Assembly: GCA_027533425.1 (NCBI GenBank)
Contig: JAPZUD010000006.1
Span: 186,001-250,000 of the forward strand
Length of the DNA: 64,000 bases
Source of the DNA: Beijerinckiaceae bacterium
GTDB lineage: Bacteria; Pseudomonadota; Alphaproteobacteria; Rhizobiales; Beijerinckiaceae
Reading direction: 5' to 3'
Shown here: in pieces, positions 1 through 8,882 of the stretch
Layout: the number at the start of each line of letters is the position of its first letter
Position numbering within the stretch: position 1 is the stretch's first letter
Notes under the pieces: generated by a model
The model's input: the letters and a program-made list of their open reading frames with translations, nothing else
The model's database searches: none
What the model was told of the DNA's origin: nothing
Position numbers and translations under genes: made by a program

Positions 1-1131
1 ATTGCAGTTCTGGACGAATCCAAGGCCGGCGAACCGCGCGTTGCGGTCACCCCGGAAACCATCGGCAAAATGAAGGCCTTCGGTGGCCAGGTCGTGGTTG
101 AGAAGGGTGCGGGCGCTGCGTCGTCCATCCCCGATGCGGCTTTCGAGGCGGCCGGCGCCACGCTCGCCAAGAATGCAAACGAAGCGCTGAAGGATGCCGA
201 TATCATTCTCGCCGTGCGCCGTCCGAAAGGCGAGCTGGCCGGCAAGATGAAATCCGGTGCCGTGCTGCTGGCCATCATGGATCCCTATGGCAATGGCGAG
301 GCCATCCAGCCCTTCGCCGACAAGGGCGTGGCCAGCTTCTCGATGGAACTCATGCCGCGCATCACCCGTGCCCAGGTGATGGACGTGCTTTCGTCGCAGG
401 CAAACCTCGCCGGCTACCGCTCGGTGCTCGATGCCTGCGAGGTCTATGGCCGCGCCTTCCCGATGATGATGACGGCGGCCGGCACGATCCCGGCTGCCAA
501 GGTCTTCGTCATGGGCGCCGGTGTGGCGGGCCTGCAGGCCATCGCCACCGCGCGCCGGCTCGGCGCAGTGGTCACCGCGACCGATGTCCGTCCGGCGGCG
601 AAGGAGCAGGTCCTCTCGCTCGGCGCGAAATTCATTGCCGTCGAGGATGACGAATTCAAGCAGGCCGAGACGGCAGCGGGCTATGCCAAGCCGATGTCGG
701 CCGAATACCAGGCCAAGCAGGCCGCCCTCGTGGCCGAACATATCGCCAAGCAGGATGTGGTCATCACCACGGCTCTCATTCCGGGCCGTCCCGCCCCGCG
801 CCTTGTCTCGAAGGCAATGGTCGAATCGATGCGGCCGGGCTCGGTCGTCGTCGATCTCGCCGTCGAGCGCGGCGGCAATTGCGAGCTTTCGGTTGCCGAC
901 AAGGTGACCGACCATAACGGCGTCCGGATCATTGCCTGGTCGAACACGCCGGGACGCCTTGCGCCCAGCGCCTCGGCGCTCTACGCCCGCAACCTGCTGT
1001 CCTTCCTCGACACGATGGTCGACAAGAAGGAAGGCAAGCTCGCCATCAACTGGGACGACGAACTCGTCAAGGCGACCTGCCTGACGAAGGACGGTGCCCT
1101 CGTCCACCCGATCTTCGCCCCCAAAGCCTGA
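1..1131 (+). CDS. pntAA: NAD(P) transhydrogenase subunit alpha part 1 (5'-truncated by window edge)
   Basis: This is the soluble NAD(H)-binding domain I of the proton-translocating transhydrogenase, which drives NADPH formation from NADH using the proton gradient. The frame is open from base 1 (first residues [19 protein letters not shown]), and family members usually start with Met-Lys just before this point, so probably only two or three codons are missing. The Rossmann nucleotide loop GAGVAGLQ is at bases 514-537 and is followed by the ATDVRP segment. It is the first gene of a three-gene operon with pntAB and pntB, the split-alpha arrangement typical of alphaproteobacteria. The protein ends at TGA 1129-1131, 35 bases before the next gene. 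Confidence 0.95.
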   Translation: MAVLDESKAGEPRVAVTPETIGKMKAFGGQVVVEKGAGAASSIPDAAFEAAGATLAKNANEALKDADIILAVRRPKGELAGKMKSGAVLLAIMDPYGNGEAIQPFADKGVASFSMELMPRITRAQVMDVLSSQANLAGYRSVLDACEVYGRAFPMMMTAAGTIPAAKVFVMGAGVAGLQAIATARRLGAVVTATDVRPAAKEQVLSLGAKFIAVEDDEFKQAETAAGYAKPMSAEYQAKQAALVAEHIAKQDVVITTALIPGRPAPRLVSKAMVESMRPGSVVVDLAVERGGNCELSVADKVTDHNGVRIIAWSNTPGRLAPSASALYARNLLSFLDTMVDKKEGKLAINWDDELVKATCLTKDGALVHPIFAPKA

Positions 1132-1166
1132 TTCGGACCCCCAGCCCAACGCCGGAGGAGGCGGTC

Positions 1167-1616
1167 ATGTCCACGCAGTCAGCCCAGCAACTCATTGAAC
1201 AGGCCAAGGCCGCCCAGGCAGCGGCCGATGCCGCCCTCGCCAAGGCCCAGGCCGCGCTTGCCGCCGCAGAGAAACTTGCCGATGCCGGCGGCGCTGCGGC
1301 AGCCGCGGCCACCGGCGGCGCCATTGACCCGACGGTCTTCCGCTTCGCGATCTTCGTGCTGGCAATCTTCGTCGGCTACTACGTGGTCTGGTCGGTCACC
1401 CCGGCCCTGCACACCCCGCTCATGTCCGTCACCAACGCGATTTCCTCGGTCATCGTGGTCGGCGCGCTGCTCTCGGTGGGCGTTCCGTTGCTTTCGGAAG
1501 GCACCACCGCCGCCCGCGGTTTCGGCTTCCTTGGCCTGGTCCTCGCCAGCGTGAACATTTTCGGCGGGTTCCTCGTCACCCAGCGCATGCTGGCCATGTA
1601 CAAGAAGAAGGGCTGA
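1167..1616 (+). CDS. pntAB: NAD(P) transhydrogenase subunit alpha part 2
   Basis: A 149-residue small membrane subunit carrying the first part of the proton-conducting domain II. Residues 1-50 are an Ala/Gln/Lys-rich, probably helical linker. From about residue 56 there are three or four hydrophobic helices (for example [16 protein letters not shown] and [19 protein letters not shown]). A ribosome-binding site (GGAGGAGG) lies about 8 bases upstream of the ATG. It sits between pntAA and pntB with only 4 bases before pntB, so the three subunits are clearly co-translated. The split of the alpha polypeptide into two genes matches the alphaproteobacterial (Rhodospirillum/rhizobial) form. Confidence 0.95.
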   Translation: MSTQSAQQLIEQAKAAQAAADAALAKAQAALAAAEKLADAGGAAAAAATGGAIDPTVFRFAIFVLAIFVGYYVVWSVTPALHTPLMSVTNAISSVIVVGALLSVGVPLLSEGTTAARGFGFLGLVLASVNIFGGFLVTQRMLAMYKKKG

Positions 1617-1620
1617 GCCG

Positions 1621-3024
1621 ATGAGCGCGAATATCGCCAACCTTCTCTACCTGGCCTCAGGCGTCCTCTTCATCCTCGCCCTGCGCGGGCTGTCGCATCC
1701 TTCCACATCACGCCAGGGCAATTTCTTCGGCATGGCCGGGATGGGCATTGCCGGCCTGACGACTTTGCTCCTCTCGCCGCCCGCCGGGTTCTCGGGCTGG
1801 CTGCTGACCCTCCTCGGCCTCGGCATCGGGGGCGGGATCGGCGCGGTCATGGCAAAGCGGGTCGAAATGACCAAGATGCCGCAACTCGTGGCCTTCTTCC
1901 ACGCGCTGGTCGGCCTCTCGGCCGTCTGCGTCGCGGCCGCGGCGCTCTATGCGCCGCAGGCTTTCGGAATCGGCACGATCGGCAACATCAAGGCTGCCTC
2001 GCTCTTTGAAATGGCGCTTGGCGTCGCGATCGGCGCAGTGACCTTCACCGGCTCGATCATCGCCTTCCTGAAGCTGGACGGCCGGATGAGCGGCAAGCCG
2101 ATCATGCTGCCGCAGCGCCATGTCATCAACATCGTGCTTGGCCTGCTGATCCTGTTCTTCCTCATCGGGCTGATCTCGACCGAAAGTCGCGTCAGCTTCT
2201 GGGCCGTGGTGGTGCTCAGCCTCGCCCTCGGCGTGCTCCTGATCATCCCGATCGGCGGCGCGGACATGCCGGTCGTCGTCTCGATGCTCAACTCCTATTC
2301 GGGCTGGGCAGCCGCAGGCATCGGCTTCACGCTCGGCAACCTCGCGCTGATCATTACCGGCGCGCTGGTTGGCTCTTCGGGCGCGATCCTGTCCTACATC
2401 ATGTGCAAGGGCATGAACCGCTCCTTCATCTCGGTGATCCTCGGCGGCTTCGGCGGCGATGCCGCTGCGGCGACGGGCGGCGCGAAGGAAAGCCGGCCGG
2501 TCAAGCAGGGCTCGGCCGACGATGCGGCTTTCATCATGAAGAACGCCTCGAAAGTCATTATCGTGCCGGGCTACGGCATGGCGCAGGCCCAGGCGCAACA
2601 CGCGCTGCGCGAAATGGCGGATACGCTCAAGAAGGAAGGCGTCGAGGTCAAATACGCCATCCATCCGGTGGCGGGGCGCATGCCGGGCCATATGAACGTG
2701 CTGCTGGCCGAAGCGAATGTGCCGTATGACGAGGTCTTCGAACTTGAGGACATCAACAACGAATTCGCCCAGGCCGATGTGGCCTTCGTCATCGGCGCGA
2801 ATGACGTGACCAACCCCGCCGCCAAGACCGATCCGCAATCGCCGATCTTCGGCATGCCGATCCTCGATGTCGAGAAGGCCAAGACTGTCCTCTTCATCAA
2901 GCGCGGCATGGGTTCGGGCTATGCCGGCGTCGAGAACGAACTGTTCTTCAAGGACAACACGATGATGCTCTTCGGCGACGCCAAGAAGGTCACCGAGGAA
3001 ATCGTCAAGGGGCTTGCCCACTGA
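1621..3024 (+). CDS. pntB: NAD(P) transhydrogenase subunit beta
   Basis: A 467-residue integral inner-membrane subunit. The N-terminal two thirds are hydrophobic, with many transmembrane helices forming the rest of the proton channel (domain II). The C-terminal roughly 150 residues are the soluble NADP(H)-binding domain III. The NADP loop GYGMAQAQAQ is at about residues 317-326, followed by VAGRMPGHMNVLLAEA, VIGANDVTNPAA and the IKRGMGSGYAGVEN loop, all family hallmarks. The ATG lies 4 bases after pntAB. It is the last gene of the operon, followed by a Rho-independent terminator at 3063-3086. Confidence 0.96.
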   Translation: MSANIANLLYLASGVLFILALRGLSHPSTSRQGNFFGMAGMGIAGLTTLLLSPPAGFSGWLLTLLGLGIGGGIGAVMAKRVEMTKMPQLVAFFHALVGLSAVCVAAAALYAPQAFGIGTIGNIKAASLFEMALGVAIGAVTFTGSIIAFLKLDGRMSGKPIMLPQRHVINIVLGLLILFFLIGLISTESRVSFWAVVVLSLALGVLLIIPIGGADMPVVVSMLNSYSGWAAAGIGFTLGNLALIITGALVGSSGAILSYIMCKGMNRSFISVILGGFGGDAAAATGGAKESRPVKQGSADDAAFIMKNASKVIIVPGYGMAQAQAQHALREMADTLKKEGVEVKYAIHPVAGRMPGHMNVLLAEANVPYDEVFELEDINNEFAQADVAFVIGANDVTNPAAKTDPQSPIFGMPILDVEKAKTVLFIKRGMGSGYAGVENELFFKDNTMMLFGDAKKVTEEIVKGLAH

Positions 3025-3062
3025 GCCTGGCTCATCGCGGCTGGCCCATCCCGACAGCAAGG

Positions 3063-3086
3063 AGCCGCGCCCTGCGCGGCTTTTTT
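3063..3086 (+). terminator. Rho-independent terminator of the pnt operon
   Basis: A perfect 8-bp stem AGCCGCGC / GCGCGGCT (3063-3070 with 3074-3081) with a 3-base CCT loop, followed directly by six T residues. It lies 38 bases after the pntB stop. Confidence 0.92.
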
Positions 3087-3124
3087 GCCTTGACGTGCCG
3101 GAGACCTGACTTACCTCGTCAGGC

Positions 3125-3988
3125 ATGGATACCGTTTCGACACCCCTTCGCCCCGCCGTCTCGGCTGTGCGCAAATGGCTCCGCCGCGGGCTTCTCACCC
3201 TGCTGGCCCTCGCGGCTGCCGCCTATCTCGCCGCGGCGGCCTATATGGCGCTCAACCAGCGGAGCTTCCTTTACAGGCCTGCCCCGGGCTGGATCGCGCC
3301 CGCCGATCACGGATTGCCCCAGGCGGAACGGCTGGAGATCCGCGCCACCGATGGAACGCTCCTCACCGGCTGGTTCATCCCCCCGAAACGGCCCGACGCG
3401 CTGACCTATCTCTATTTCCATGGCAATGCGAACGGGCTGCAACGGCGGGCGACGCGGTTTGGCCTGATGACGTCCACGGGCGACGGGCTGCTGGCCATGT
3501 CCTACCGCGGCTATGGCGGCAGCGAGGGCCAGCCGACAGAGGCGAACCTCCATGCCGATGCCGCCCTCATCCTCAGCGAGCTGGGCAAGCGGGTCCCGGC
3601 GGACCGGATCGTCCTGTTCGGCGAATCCCTCGGTTCCGGTGTTGCGTTGAACCTTGCCCGGCAACGCCCGGTGCGGGGCGTGATCCTCGACAGCCCCTAC
3701 CTCTCGGTCATGGCGCGCGGGCAGGCCGCCTATCCATGGCTGCCGGTCTCCTTGTTGCTGGTAGACCAGTTTCGCTCCGATCTCTGGATCCGCGAGGTCA
3801 CGGTACCGATCCTGATCCTCCATGGGACCGATGACCGGCTGATCCCTCCCTCGGATTCCGAAGCCCTCGCCGCACTTGGCCGCGCGGGCCTCGTCACCCG
3901 GAAGCTCTATCCCGGGCAAAGGCATGTGGTGCCCTTGGATCGCGGGCCGTGGCCGGATATGTCGGAGTTCCTCGCGCGCCTGCGATAA
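3125..3988 (+). CDS. alpha/beta-hydrolase (serine hydrolase) with N-terminal membrane anchor
   Basis: A 287-residue protein of the alpha/beta-hydrolase fold, similar in layout to the membrane-anchored BEM46/YfhR group. A hydrophobic helix at about residues 22-42 follows a basic N-terminus, giving an anchor or signal. The oxyanion motif YFHGNANG is at about 97-104. The nucleophile elbow GESLGS has Ser168, the acid is probably Asp236 or Asp237 in HGTDDRLIP, and the catalytic His267 is in GQRHVVP, so the triad looks complete. The substrate cannot be told from sequence. It follows the pnt terminator as an independent unit and is 19 bases from the next gene, so the two may be co-transcribed. No clear Shine-Dalgarno sequence precedes the start. 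Confidence 0.8.
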   Translation: MDTVSTPLRPAVSAVRKWLRRGLLTLLALAAAAYLAAAAYMALNQRSFLYRPAPGWIAPADHGLPQAERLEIRATDGTLLTGWFIPPKRPDALTYLYFHGNANGLQRRATRFGLMTSTGDGLLAMSYRGYGGSEGQPTEANLHADAALILSELGKRVPADRIVLFGESLGSGVALNLARQRPVRGVILDSPYLSVMARGQAAYPWLPVSLLLVDQFRSDLWIREVTVPILILHGTDDRLIPPSDSEALAALGRAGLVTRKLYPGQRHVVPLDRGPWPDMSEFLARLR

Positions 3989-4007
3989 GGCCATTCAGGA
4001 GCCATTG

Positions 4008-4508
4008 ATGGACAACCATGTCATCCGACCCCTTGCGGCCAAAGACCGCGAGGCCGTGATCGAACTGATCGACCAGTTGAACAATCACGAGGCCCAGATG
4101 GGCGCGCGTCGCCGCACCGATCGCCAGGCCGCCATGGACTGTTTCGAGGACGATTCATCGAAGGCAGCGCTCGAGGGAGGCCAGATCGTCCTGGAGGTCG
4201 AAGGGCGGGTTGTTGGCTATTCAGCCTATCGGCATACAGAAGCACCGCCCTTCCTGCCGGAAGCGTTCTCGCCGGGCATCTATGTCGAGAACCTGGTTGT
4301 TTGCTCATCGGCCCGTGGCCGCGGCTACGGGCAGGCATTGCTGGAGGCGATCGAGGAGATCGCGCGCAAGACAGGGGCCACGCGCGTGACGCTCGGCGTT
4401 GTCCCGGGCAATGCGCTGGCACTCAAAGCCTATGAACGGGCCGGCTTCAGCCCCATCGCCATCGAGATGGAACGGCTTGTCGGTCCGTCCTCAGAAGAGA
4501 CCGCCTGA
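4008..4508 (+). CDS. GNAT-family N-acetyltransferase
   Basis: A 166-residue protein of the GCN5-related acetyltransferase fold. The acetyl-CoA-binding region is ENLVVCSSARGRGYGQALL, in which RGRGYG matches the family's Q/RxxGxG/A loop. It is followed by the typical C-terminal segment VVPGNALALKAYERAGF. The start chosen is ATG 4008, preceded by CAGGAG 7 bases upstream; the open frame extends further 5' but only into the upstream hydrolase gene. The substrate is unknown. The 3' end overlaps by 18 bases the 3' end of the convergent TPR lipoprotein gene. Confidence 0.82.
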   Translation: MDNHVIRPLAAKDREAVIELIDQLNNHEAQMGARRRTDRQAAMDCFEDDSSKAALEGGQIVLEVEGRVVGYSAYRHTEAPPFLPEAFSPGIYVENLVVCSSARGRGYGQALLEAIEEIARKTGATRVTLGVVPGNALALKAYERAGFSPIAIEMERLVGPSSEETA

Positions 4509-5393
4509 CCGCCCGCCCGAAAGCCCCTGCTTGGCAATGGCGTTGCGGCTGTCGAGCGCAAGCGCGCGCTGGAAGCTTTCCTGCGCCTCGCTTTTCTTGC
4601 CGAGTTTATCCTCGGCAATGCCACGCAGGGCCCAGCTGTCGGCGTTCCGGTTGTCGACGCTGAGCGCCGCGTTGAAATCCTCGAGCGCCTGTTCGTATTT
4701 TCCAGTCGCGATCAGGCTTTGGCCACGCGCCTGATAGGGCGGCGCCACATAAGGGTTGCGGTCGATCGCGGCGTCGAAATCGCCGATCGCGAGCCCATGC
4801 TGGCCCTGCGCCTGATAGACGAGGCCGCGCCCGTGATAGGCCTCGGCGCCCGATGGGTTGAGCTGGATCACGCGGCCGAGATCGGCAATCGCCTCCCCGG
4901 CAGCACCCTGTGCCCGGTAGAGATTGCCACGGCCGAGATAGGCCTGATGGTAGTTCGGGTCTGCCGTCAACGCGCGGTTGAAATCCGCCAGAGCGGCATC
5001 GTTACGGCCCATCTGGCGGAAGGCGAGCGCGCGGTTGGTATAGGCTGCCGCATAATTCGGGTTGAGCTGGATTGCGCGGTTGAAATCGGCAATCGCCTCC
5101 TGGAACCGGCCCGACCGGGCATAGGCCACGCCGCGGGTATTATGCGCCTGCGGGTCATTGGGATTGGCGCGGATCACATCCGAGAGCGATGCGATGTTGG
5201 TCTGGGCCGCCTCCCGGCCCTGCGGATCATCCACCTCGGCGATGCCGGTCGGATTGATCCCCCCGACGGTCTCGCAAGCGGAAAGCGCGGTGGCCAATGC
5301 CCCGGCAAGCATCACGATTCGCAAGGACGGCCAGACGCAGGATCGGGCTGCGGTCGCGCTGGTCTGAGCGGTCATCGTCACTGCCTCGTGCAT
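4491..5393 (-). CDS. TPR-repeat lipoprotein
   Basis: A predicted lipoprotein of 300 residues, starting at ATG 5393, which has AGAGG and AGGAG motifs just upstream; a longer in-frame start at 5480 lacks such support. The N-terminal hydrophobic stretch ends in a lipobox (LATALSAC), so the mature protein would begin at Cys and be anchored in the envelope. It then carries six tandem 34-residue tetratricopeptide repeats, each with the pattern AYxxRGxxYxxxGxxxxAIxDFxxAIxLNP. TPR lipoproteins of this kind (NlpI-like) are scaffolds for envelope protein complexes; the partner here is unknown. It is the only gene of its transcript as far as can be seen. Confidence 0.85.
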   Translation of the reverse strand: MHEAVTMTAQTSATAARSCVWPSLRIVMLAGALATALSACETVGGINPTGIAEVDDPQGREAAQTNIASLSDVIRANPNDPQAHNTRGVAYARSGRFQEAIADFNRAIQLNPNYAAAYTNRALAFRQMGRNDAALADFNRALTADPNYHQAYLGRGNLYRAQGAAGEAIADLGRVIQLNPSGAEAYHGRGLVYQAQGQHGLAIGDFDAAIDRNPYVAPPYQARGQSLIATGKYEQALEDFNAALSVDNRNADSWALRGIAEDKLGKKSEAQESFQRALALDSRNAIAKQGLSGGRSGGLF

Positions 5394-5525
5394 GGCTCCT
5401 GCCTCTTGGCCCTTCATGCGGCCTCTTGTCTGCGCCGGTCCCCGGGACATCATTGGGTTGAACGTTGAGATGCGGGACAATTGCAGCGAAAAATTGCCGC
5501 AAGCTTACCAGACGATAACCAAAAT

Positions 5526-5554
5526 GAAAAAAGCGCCCGTTCTGCCGAGCGCTT
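5526..5554 (-). terminator. Rho-independent terminator downstream of rpsU (minus strand)
   Basis: On the minus strand the inverted repeat AAGCGC (5549-5554) / GCGCTT (5531-5536) is followed by a T-run (plus-strand A's at 5527-5532). It lies 30 bases after the rpsU stop. Confidence 0.75.
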
Positions 5555-5583
5555 TCCCGATCTCGCCGACTGCAGAACAGCCG

Positions 5584-5814
5584 TCACTTCACTTTCTTGA
5601 CCGGCATCGGAAGAAGGCCTTCGCGCTGCAGCTTCTTGCGGGCCAGCTTGCGGGCGCGGCGGACGGCCTCGGCCTTCTCGCGCGCCTTTTTCTCGGACGG
5701 CTTTTCGTAATGGCCGCGCAGTTTCATCTCACGGAAGATACCCTCGCGCTGCATCTTCTTCTTCAGGGCGCGCAAGGCTTGATCAACATTGTTATCGCGG
5801 ACGAGAACCTGCAC
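5584..5814 (-). CDS. rpsU: 30S ribosomal protein S21
   Basis: Small basic ribosomal protein S21, 76 residues. The sequence from the start reads (V)[19 protein letters not shown], then [20 protein letters not shown], followed by a long Arg/Lys-rich C-terminal helix, as in rhizobial S21. An ATG start at 5856 is possible, but the GTG at 5814 is preferred. It begins exactly where all S21 proteins begin (MQVLVRDNN) and has TTGGAG with 5 bases of spacing. The longer form would add 14 residues absent from the family. It is a monocistronic gene with its own terminator. Confidence 0.93.
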   Translation of the reverse strand: MQVLVRDNNVDQALRALKKKMQREGIFREMKLRGHYEKPSEKKAREKAEAVRRARKLARKKLQREGLLPMPVKKVK

Positions 5815-5945
5815 GGTAGCTCCAATCTGTGAGTGCATTTTCGGGCGACTAGCCACAAATATGGCTAATGGGAGCGGCGCCTATAGCAAAGCTTGTCTGC
5901 CTTGTCCACCACTGCACGCGCTGGATGCCGCAAAAAACAGGATCT

Positions 5946-7022
5946 TCAGCGGTCCAGCAGCCGGTTGACATGCCCCATCTTGCGGCCCTCGCGGATCTCG
6001 CGCTTGCCGTAGAGGTGAAGCCGCGCCTGCGGATCGCGCAGCGCATCCATCCAGCCCGCCGCATCCTGCCCGACCAGGTTGATCATCTCGGCCGGGCCAA
6101 GACTTGCAGTATCGCCCAGGGGCCAGCCGGCCACGGCGCGGATATGCTGCTCGAACTGGCAGGTCACCGCGCAATCCATCGTCCAATGCCCTGAATTATG
6201 GACGCGCGGGGCGATCTCGTTGACAACCACGCCCTCGCCGGCTGCTGTCTCGATGACGAAGAATTCGACCGCAAAGGTACCGACATAGTCAACGGCCTCG
6301 CCGATCCGCTGCGCGATCCGGATCGCATCCTCGGCGGCAGCCGGGGTAAGCGCAGCCGGCACGCAGGACCGGTGCAGGATATGGTTCCGATGCTCGTTCT
6401 CGGTCGGCGCGAAAGCCGTGAAGGCGCCGTCGCGACCACGCGTCGCCACCACAGAAACCTCGCAGCGGAACGGCACGAAGGCTTCAAGGATGCCGGTGGC
6501 ACCGTTCAGCATCCCGAACGCGCGCGGGAGGTCGGCCGCCCCGAGCAGCTTGGCCTGCCCCTTGCCGTCGTAACCCAGCCGGGTTGTCTTGAGGATCGAG
6601 GGAAAACCGATCGCCTCGACGCCTGCGGTCAGGTCGTCGAAACTCTGGACTTCGTGGAAATCAGCCGTGCGCGCACCGAGGGATCGCGCCAGCCGCTTCT
6701 CGGCCAGCCGGTCCTGCGCCACCTCGAGCGCGAGCGCACCCGGCCGCACCGTCATCGTCCGCTCGAGAAAGCGAACGCTCTCGACCGGGACATTCTCGAA
6801 TTCATACGTGACAACATCGACAACCGCCGCAAACCGAGAAAGCGCGTCGAGATCGGCGTAATCCGCGACGGTTGCCGCAGCGGCAACGTCGAAAGCAGGG
6901 CTGTCTGCCTCCGGCGCGAGAATATGCGTCCTCAAGCCGAGCCGCGCCGCCGCCAGCGCGAGCATCCGGCCGAGCTGGCCGCCGCCGAGAATGCCGATGG
7001 TGGAACCGGGCGCGAGGATCAT
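5946..7022 (-). CDS. purK: 5-(carboxyamino)imidazole ribonucleotide synthase (PurK)
   Basis: An ATP-grasp enzyme of 358 residues that makes N5-CAIR from AIR, ATP and bicarbonate in purine synthesis. The N-terminal loop GILGGGQLGRML is the family signature. ATP-grasp elements follow: FPSILKTTRLGYDGKGQ, which contains the ATP-contacting Lys, then the acidic FRCEVSVVATRG and the metal-binding NEIAPRVHNSGHWT near the C-terminus. It lies 9 bases downstream of purE, so purE-purK form an operon and the product is passed to PurE. Length and motifs are complete. Confidence 0.96.
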   Translation of the reverse strand: MILAPGSTIGILGGGQLGRMLALAAARLGLRTHILAPEADSPAFDVAAAATVADYADLDALSRFAAVVDVVTYEFENVPVESVRFLERTMTVRPGALALEVAQDRLAEKRLARSLGARTADFHEVQSFDDLTAGVEAIGFPSILKTTRLGYDGKGQAKLLGAADLPRAFGMLNGATGILEAFVPFRCEVSVVATRGRDGAFTAFAPTENEHRNHILHRSCVPAALTPAAAEDAIRIAQRIGEAVDYVGTFAVEFFVIETAAGEGVVVNEIAPRVHNSGHWTMDCAVTCQFEQHIRAVAGWPLGDTASLGPAEMINLVGQDAAGWMDALRDPQARLHLYGKREIREGRKMGHVNRLLDR

Positions 7023-7031
7023 GCCCGGCGC

Positions 7032-7520
7032 TCAGGCCCCGTCGACCGGAAACTCGGCGACGGATTCGGTCTGCTTGCGGCGCCAGGCCTCCAGCCGCGA
7101 GGCGAGGGCCTCGTCGGTCAGGGCCAGGATCGCAGCCGCCATCAGCCCGGCATTGATCGAGCCCGGCTTGCCGATCGCCAACGTCCCGACGGGGATGCCG
7201 CCCGGCATCTGGACGATGGACAGCAGCGAATCCTTCCCCGAAAGGGCCTTCGATTCAACCGGAACGCCGAGAACGGGCAAGGGCGTCATCGCCGCCGTCA
7301 TGCCCGGCAGGTGCGCGGCACCACCCGCTCCGGCGATGATCACCTTGAAACCGCTGGCCTTCGCGGATGTCGCGAAAGCCACCAGACGATCCGGCGTACG
7401 ATGGGCGGAAACGATGCGGGCCTCATAGGCCACACCAAGGGTATCGAGGATTTCGGCGGCATGCCGCATGGTCGGCCAGTCCGACTGGCTTCCCATGATG
7501 ATGGCAACGGCTGGCTTCAC
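7032..7520 (-). CDS. purE: 5-(carboxyamino)imidazole ribonucleotide mutase (PurE)
   Basis: A class I PurE, converting N5-CAIR to CAIR. Motifs are GSQSDWPTM at the N-terminus (substrate phosphate loop), SAHRTPDR (active-site His) and [11 protein letters not shown], with [12 protein letters not shown] further on. The preferred start is GTG 7520: it gives 162 residues, the normal length, and is preceded by GGGAGGGG at 5-6 bases. An upstream ATG at 7565 would add 15 residues with no family counterpart. It is translated with purK. Confidence 0.95.
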   Translation of the reverse strand: MKPAVAIIMGSQSDWPTMRHAAEILDTLGVAYEARIVSAHRTPDRLVAFATSAKASGFKVIIAGAGGAAHLPGMTAAMTPLPVLGVPVESKALSGKDSLLSIVQMPGGIPVGTLAIGKPGSINAGLMAAAILALTDEALASRLEAWRRKQTESVAEFPVDGA

Positions 7521-7646
7521 GTCCCGCCCCTCCCTGAGGCCGGTCGAAACACGCCATTCCGGCACGTTCGAGGCCCGAAGCTGAGCGCGATAGGGGGAAC
7601 GCCCGCCAAAGGCAAGCCCTATCGTGCGGCTGCCGGGAAAAACACC

Positions 7647-7865
7647 TCAGGCGATGATATCGGGCGTCAGACGGTCGGAGATGGCCGAAACGCGATCGCG
7701 CAATTGCAGTTTGCGCTTCTTGAGACGCTGGATCTGCAACTGGTCATAGCTGCCGAGCAATTCGAGCGCCGCGATCGCCGCGTCGAGGTCACGATGCTCG
7801 ATCTGGAGCCTGTGCCATTCTGCTTCCAGCGCCTGACGCTCCTCGTCCGACAACTGCATCCGCAT
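7647..7865 (-). CDS. YdcH/DUF465-family small coiled-coil protein
   Basis: A 72-residue, charged helical protein. It has the DUF465/YdcH pattern of two short helices: RLQIEHRDLDAAIAALE, then DQLQIQRLKKRKLQLRDRV, with the conserved LKKRKLxLRD motif. The start is taken as ATG 7865 after GGAAAG; the frame is open further upstream without support. The function of the family is unknown. It is divergent from a second member of the same family (8082-8276), an arrangement in which two paralogues share one intergenic promoter region. Confidence 0.75.
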   Translation of the reverse strand: MRMQLSDEERQALEAEWHRLQIEHRDLDAAIAALELLGSYDQLQIQRLKKRKLQLRDRVSAISDRLTPDIIA

Positions 7866-8081
7866 GGGGCTTTCCACTCTCGACACCAGGGAACAGAACG
7901 GATGCCGGCAAAAGGCCCGTCCGCTGCGGACCACACCGCACCATGACACTCGTTAACCCACCGCTAACGGCGTTGTCCACAGCCGACATGAAGGGCTTCA
8001 CCGACATGCGAATCCCCCTTGTGGATGATCGCTTTTGTGACAGACTGATGATCCCCGACATCAGGAACGGAGGTTCTGCAC

Positions 8082-8276
8082 ATGTCGATGACGGCACACA
8101 TTGCCGAACTGGAGCGCAAGCATCAGGCGCTCGACAAGAAAATCGCTGATGAGCAGGCGCATCCCAACAAGGACACGGTGAGGATCGCCGCCCTGAAGCG
8201 CCAGAAACTGGTCCTGAAGGACGAGATTTCCCGGCTCCGAACCGGCTCTCCACGACCCACGCCATCCTTGCACTGA
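8082..8276 (+). CDS. YdcH/DUF465-family small coiled-coil protein (second copy)
   Basis: A 64-residue helical protein with the family motif IAALKRQKLVLKDEISRL near the C-terminus and LERKHQALDKKIADE near the N-terminus. The start is supported by GGAGG about 8 bases before ATG 8082. It is a paralogue of the divergent gene at 7647-7865. The 216-base region between them holds a near-match to a CtrA box (TTAA at 7953-7956, seven bases, then CTAAC at 7964-7968; one mismatch). The family's role is unknown. Confidence 0.78.
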   Translation: MSMTAHIAELERKHQALDKKIADEQAHPNKDTVRIAALKRQKLVLKDEISRLRTGSPRPTPSLH

Positions 8277-8296
8277 GACGCGCATCCCGGCCCGTC

Positions 8297-8327
8297 AAAA
8301 AGGCGCCATCCCGATGGGATGACGCCT
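8297..8327 (-). terminator. Terminator for the small secreted protein gene (minus strand)
   Basis: Stem AGGCGTCATCCC / GGGATGGCGCCT read on the minus strand (8316-8327 with 8301-8312, one internal mismatch) around a 3-base loop. It is followed on the minus strand by TTTTT (plus A's 8297-8301). It may also block read-through from the plus-strand gene ending at 8276. Confidence 0.8.
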
Positions 8328-8373
8328 GATTGGTCGGCCTGTCTGGCTGGTCTGGCATCTCTGCCGGTATGCG

Positions 8374-8598
8374 TCAGTTGTTGTCAGCACCGCGGGCCGG
8401 ATCGTGAGCAATCACGCCATTGGCCTGGCCGGCCTGACGCTGGACCGAGAGGCCACCGAACCCGGTGTTCTGGCCCTGTTCGGCCGGCTGGATCGCGGTC
8501 GAGCGGACCTGCACGCCGCCATGGGTGGCTTCGGCGGCATGGGCGGCACCGGCAACAAGCGTGGCAGCGGCGAAAGCGGCAGCAAGAACAGTCTTCAT
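8374..8598 (-). CDS. small secreted protein of unknown function
   Basis: A 74-residue protein starting at ATG 8598, which has an excellent ribosome-binding site (AAAGGAG, 7 bases upstream). Residues 1 to about 21 (MKTVLAAAFAAATLVAGAAHA) form a clear Sec signal peptide with an AHA-A type cleavage site. The mature part of about 53 residues is Gly/Gln/Ala-rich and polar, without cysteines or recognised domain. It is probably a periplasmic or secreted small protein. Its own terminator follows at 8297-8327. The function is not known. Confidence 0.72.
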   Translation of the reverse strand: MKTVLAAAFAAATLVAGAAHAAEATHGGVQVRSTAIQPAEQGQNTGFGGLSVQRQAGQANGVIAHDPARGADNN

Positions 8599-8882
8599 GG
8601 GTCTTCTCCTTTGAAGGGGGCGCCGGCAATCCCGGAGGCCTTGGCAGCGCCCTGTTGATGCCCTGAAGCTAGGCCGTTGCCGCGTCACTGGCCAATCAAC
8701 AGCCGGTGTCGTTTCGCTCACGAAACCGGCAGGTTTTGTGAGCCAGCATCACACAGCCGTGAACCCCTGCGTCTGGCAAAGACCGCATTGCTGCCTAAGG
8801 GGAAGGCCGCCACGCCGCGGGCAGGACACATTTGCCCTGATTGCGCCGCGCGAACCGGCACCGCCGCCCCTGCCCCCCTGCC

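Noticed and set aside
7521-7646. purine riboswitch before purE
   Set aside because: No purine aptamer-like three-way junction with its conserved loop bases was seen.
6198-7946. 582-codon open frame antisense to purK-purE
   Set aside because: Runs across two genes with unmistakable motifs on the other strand; no domain seen.
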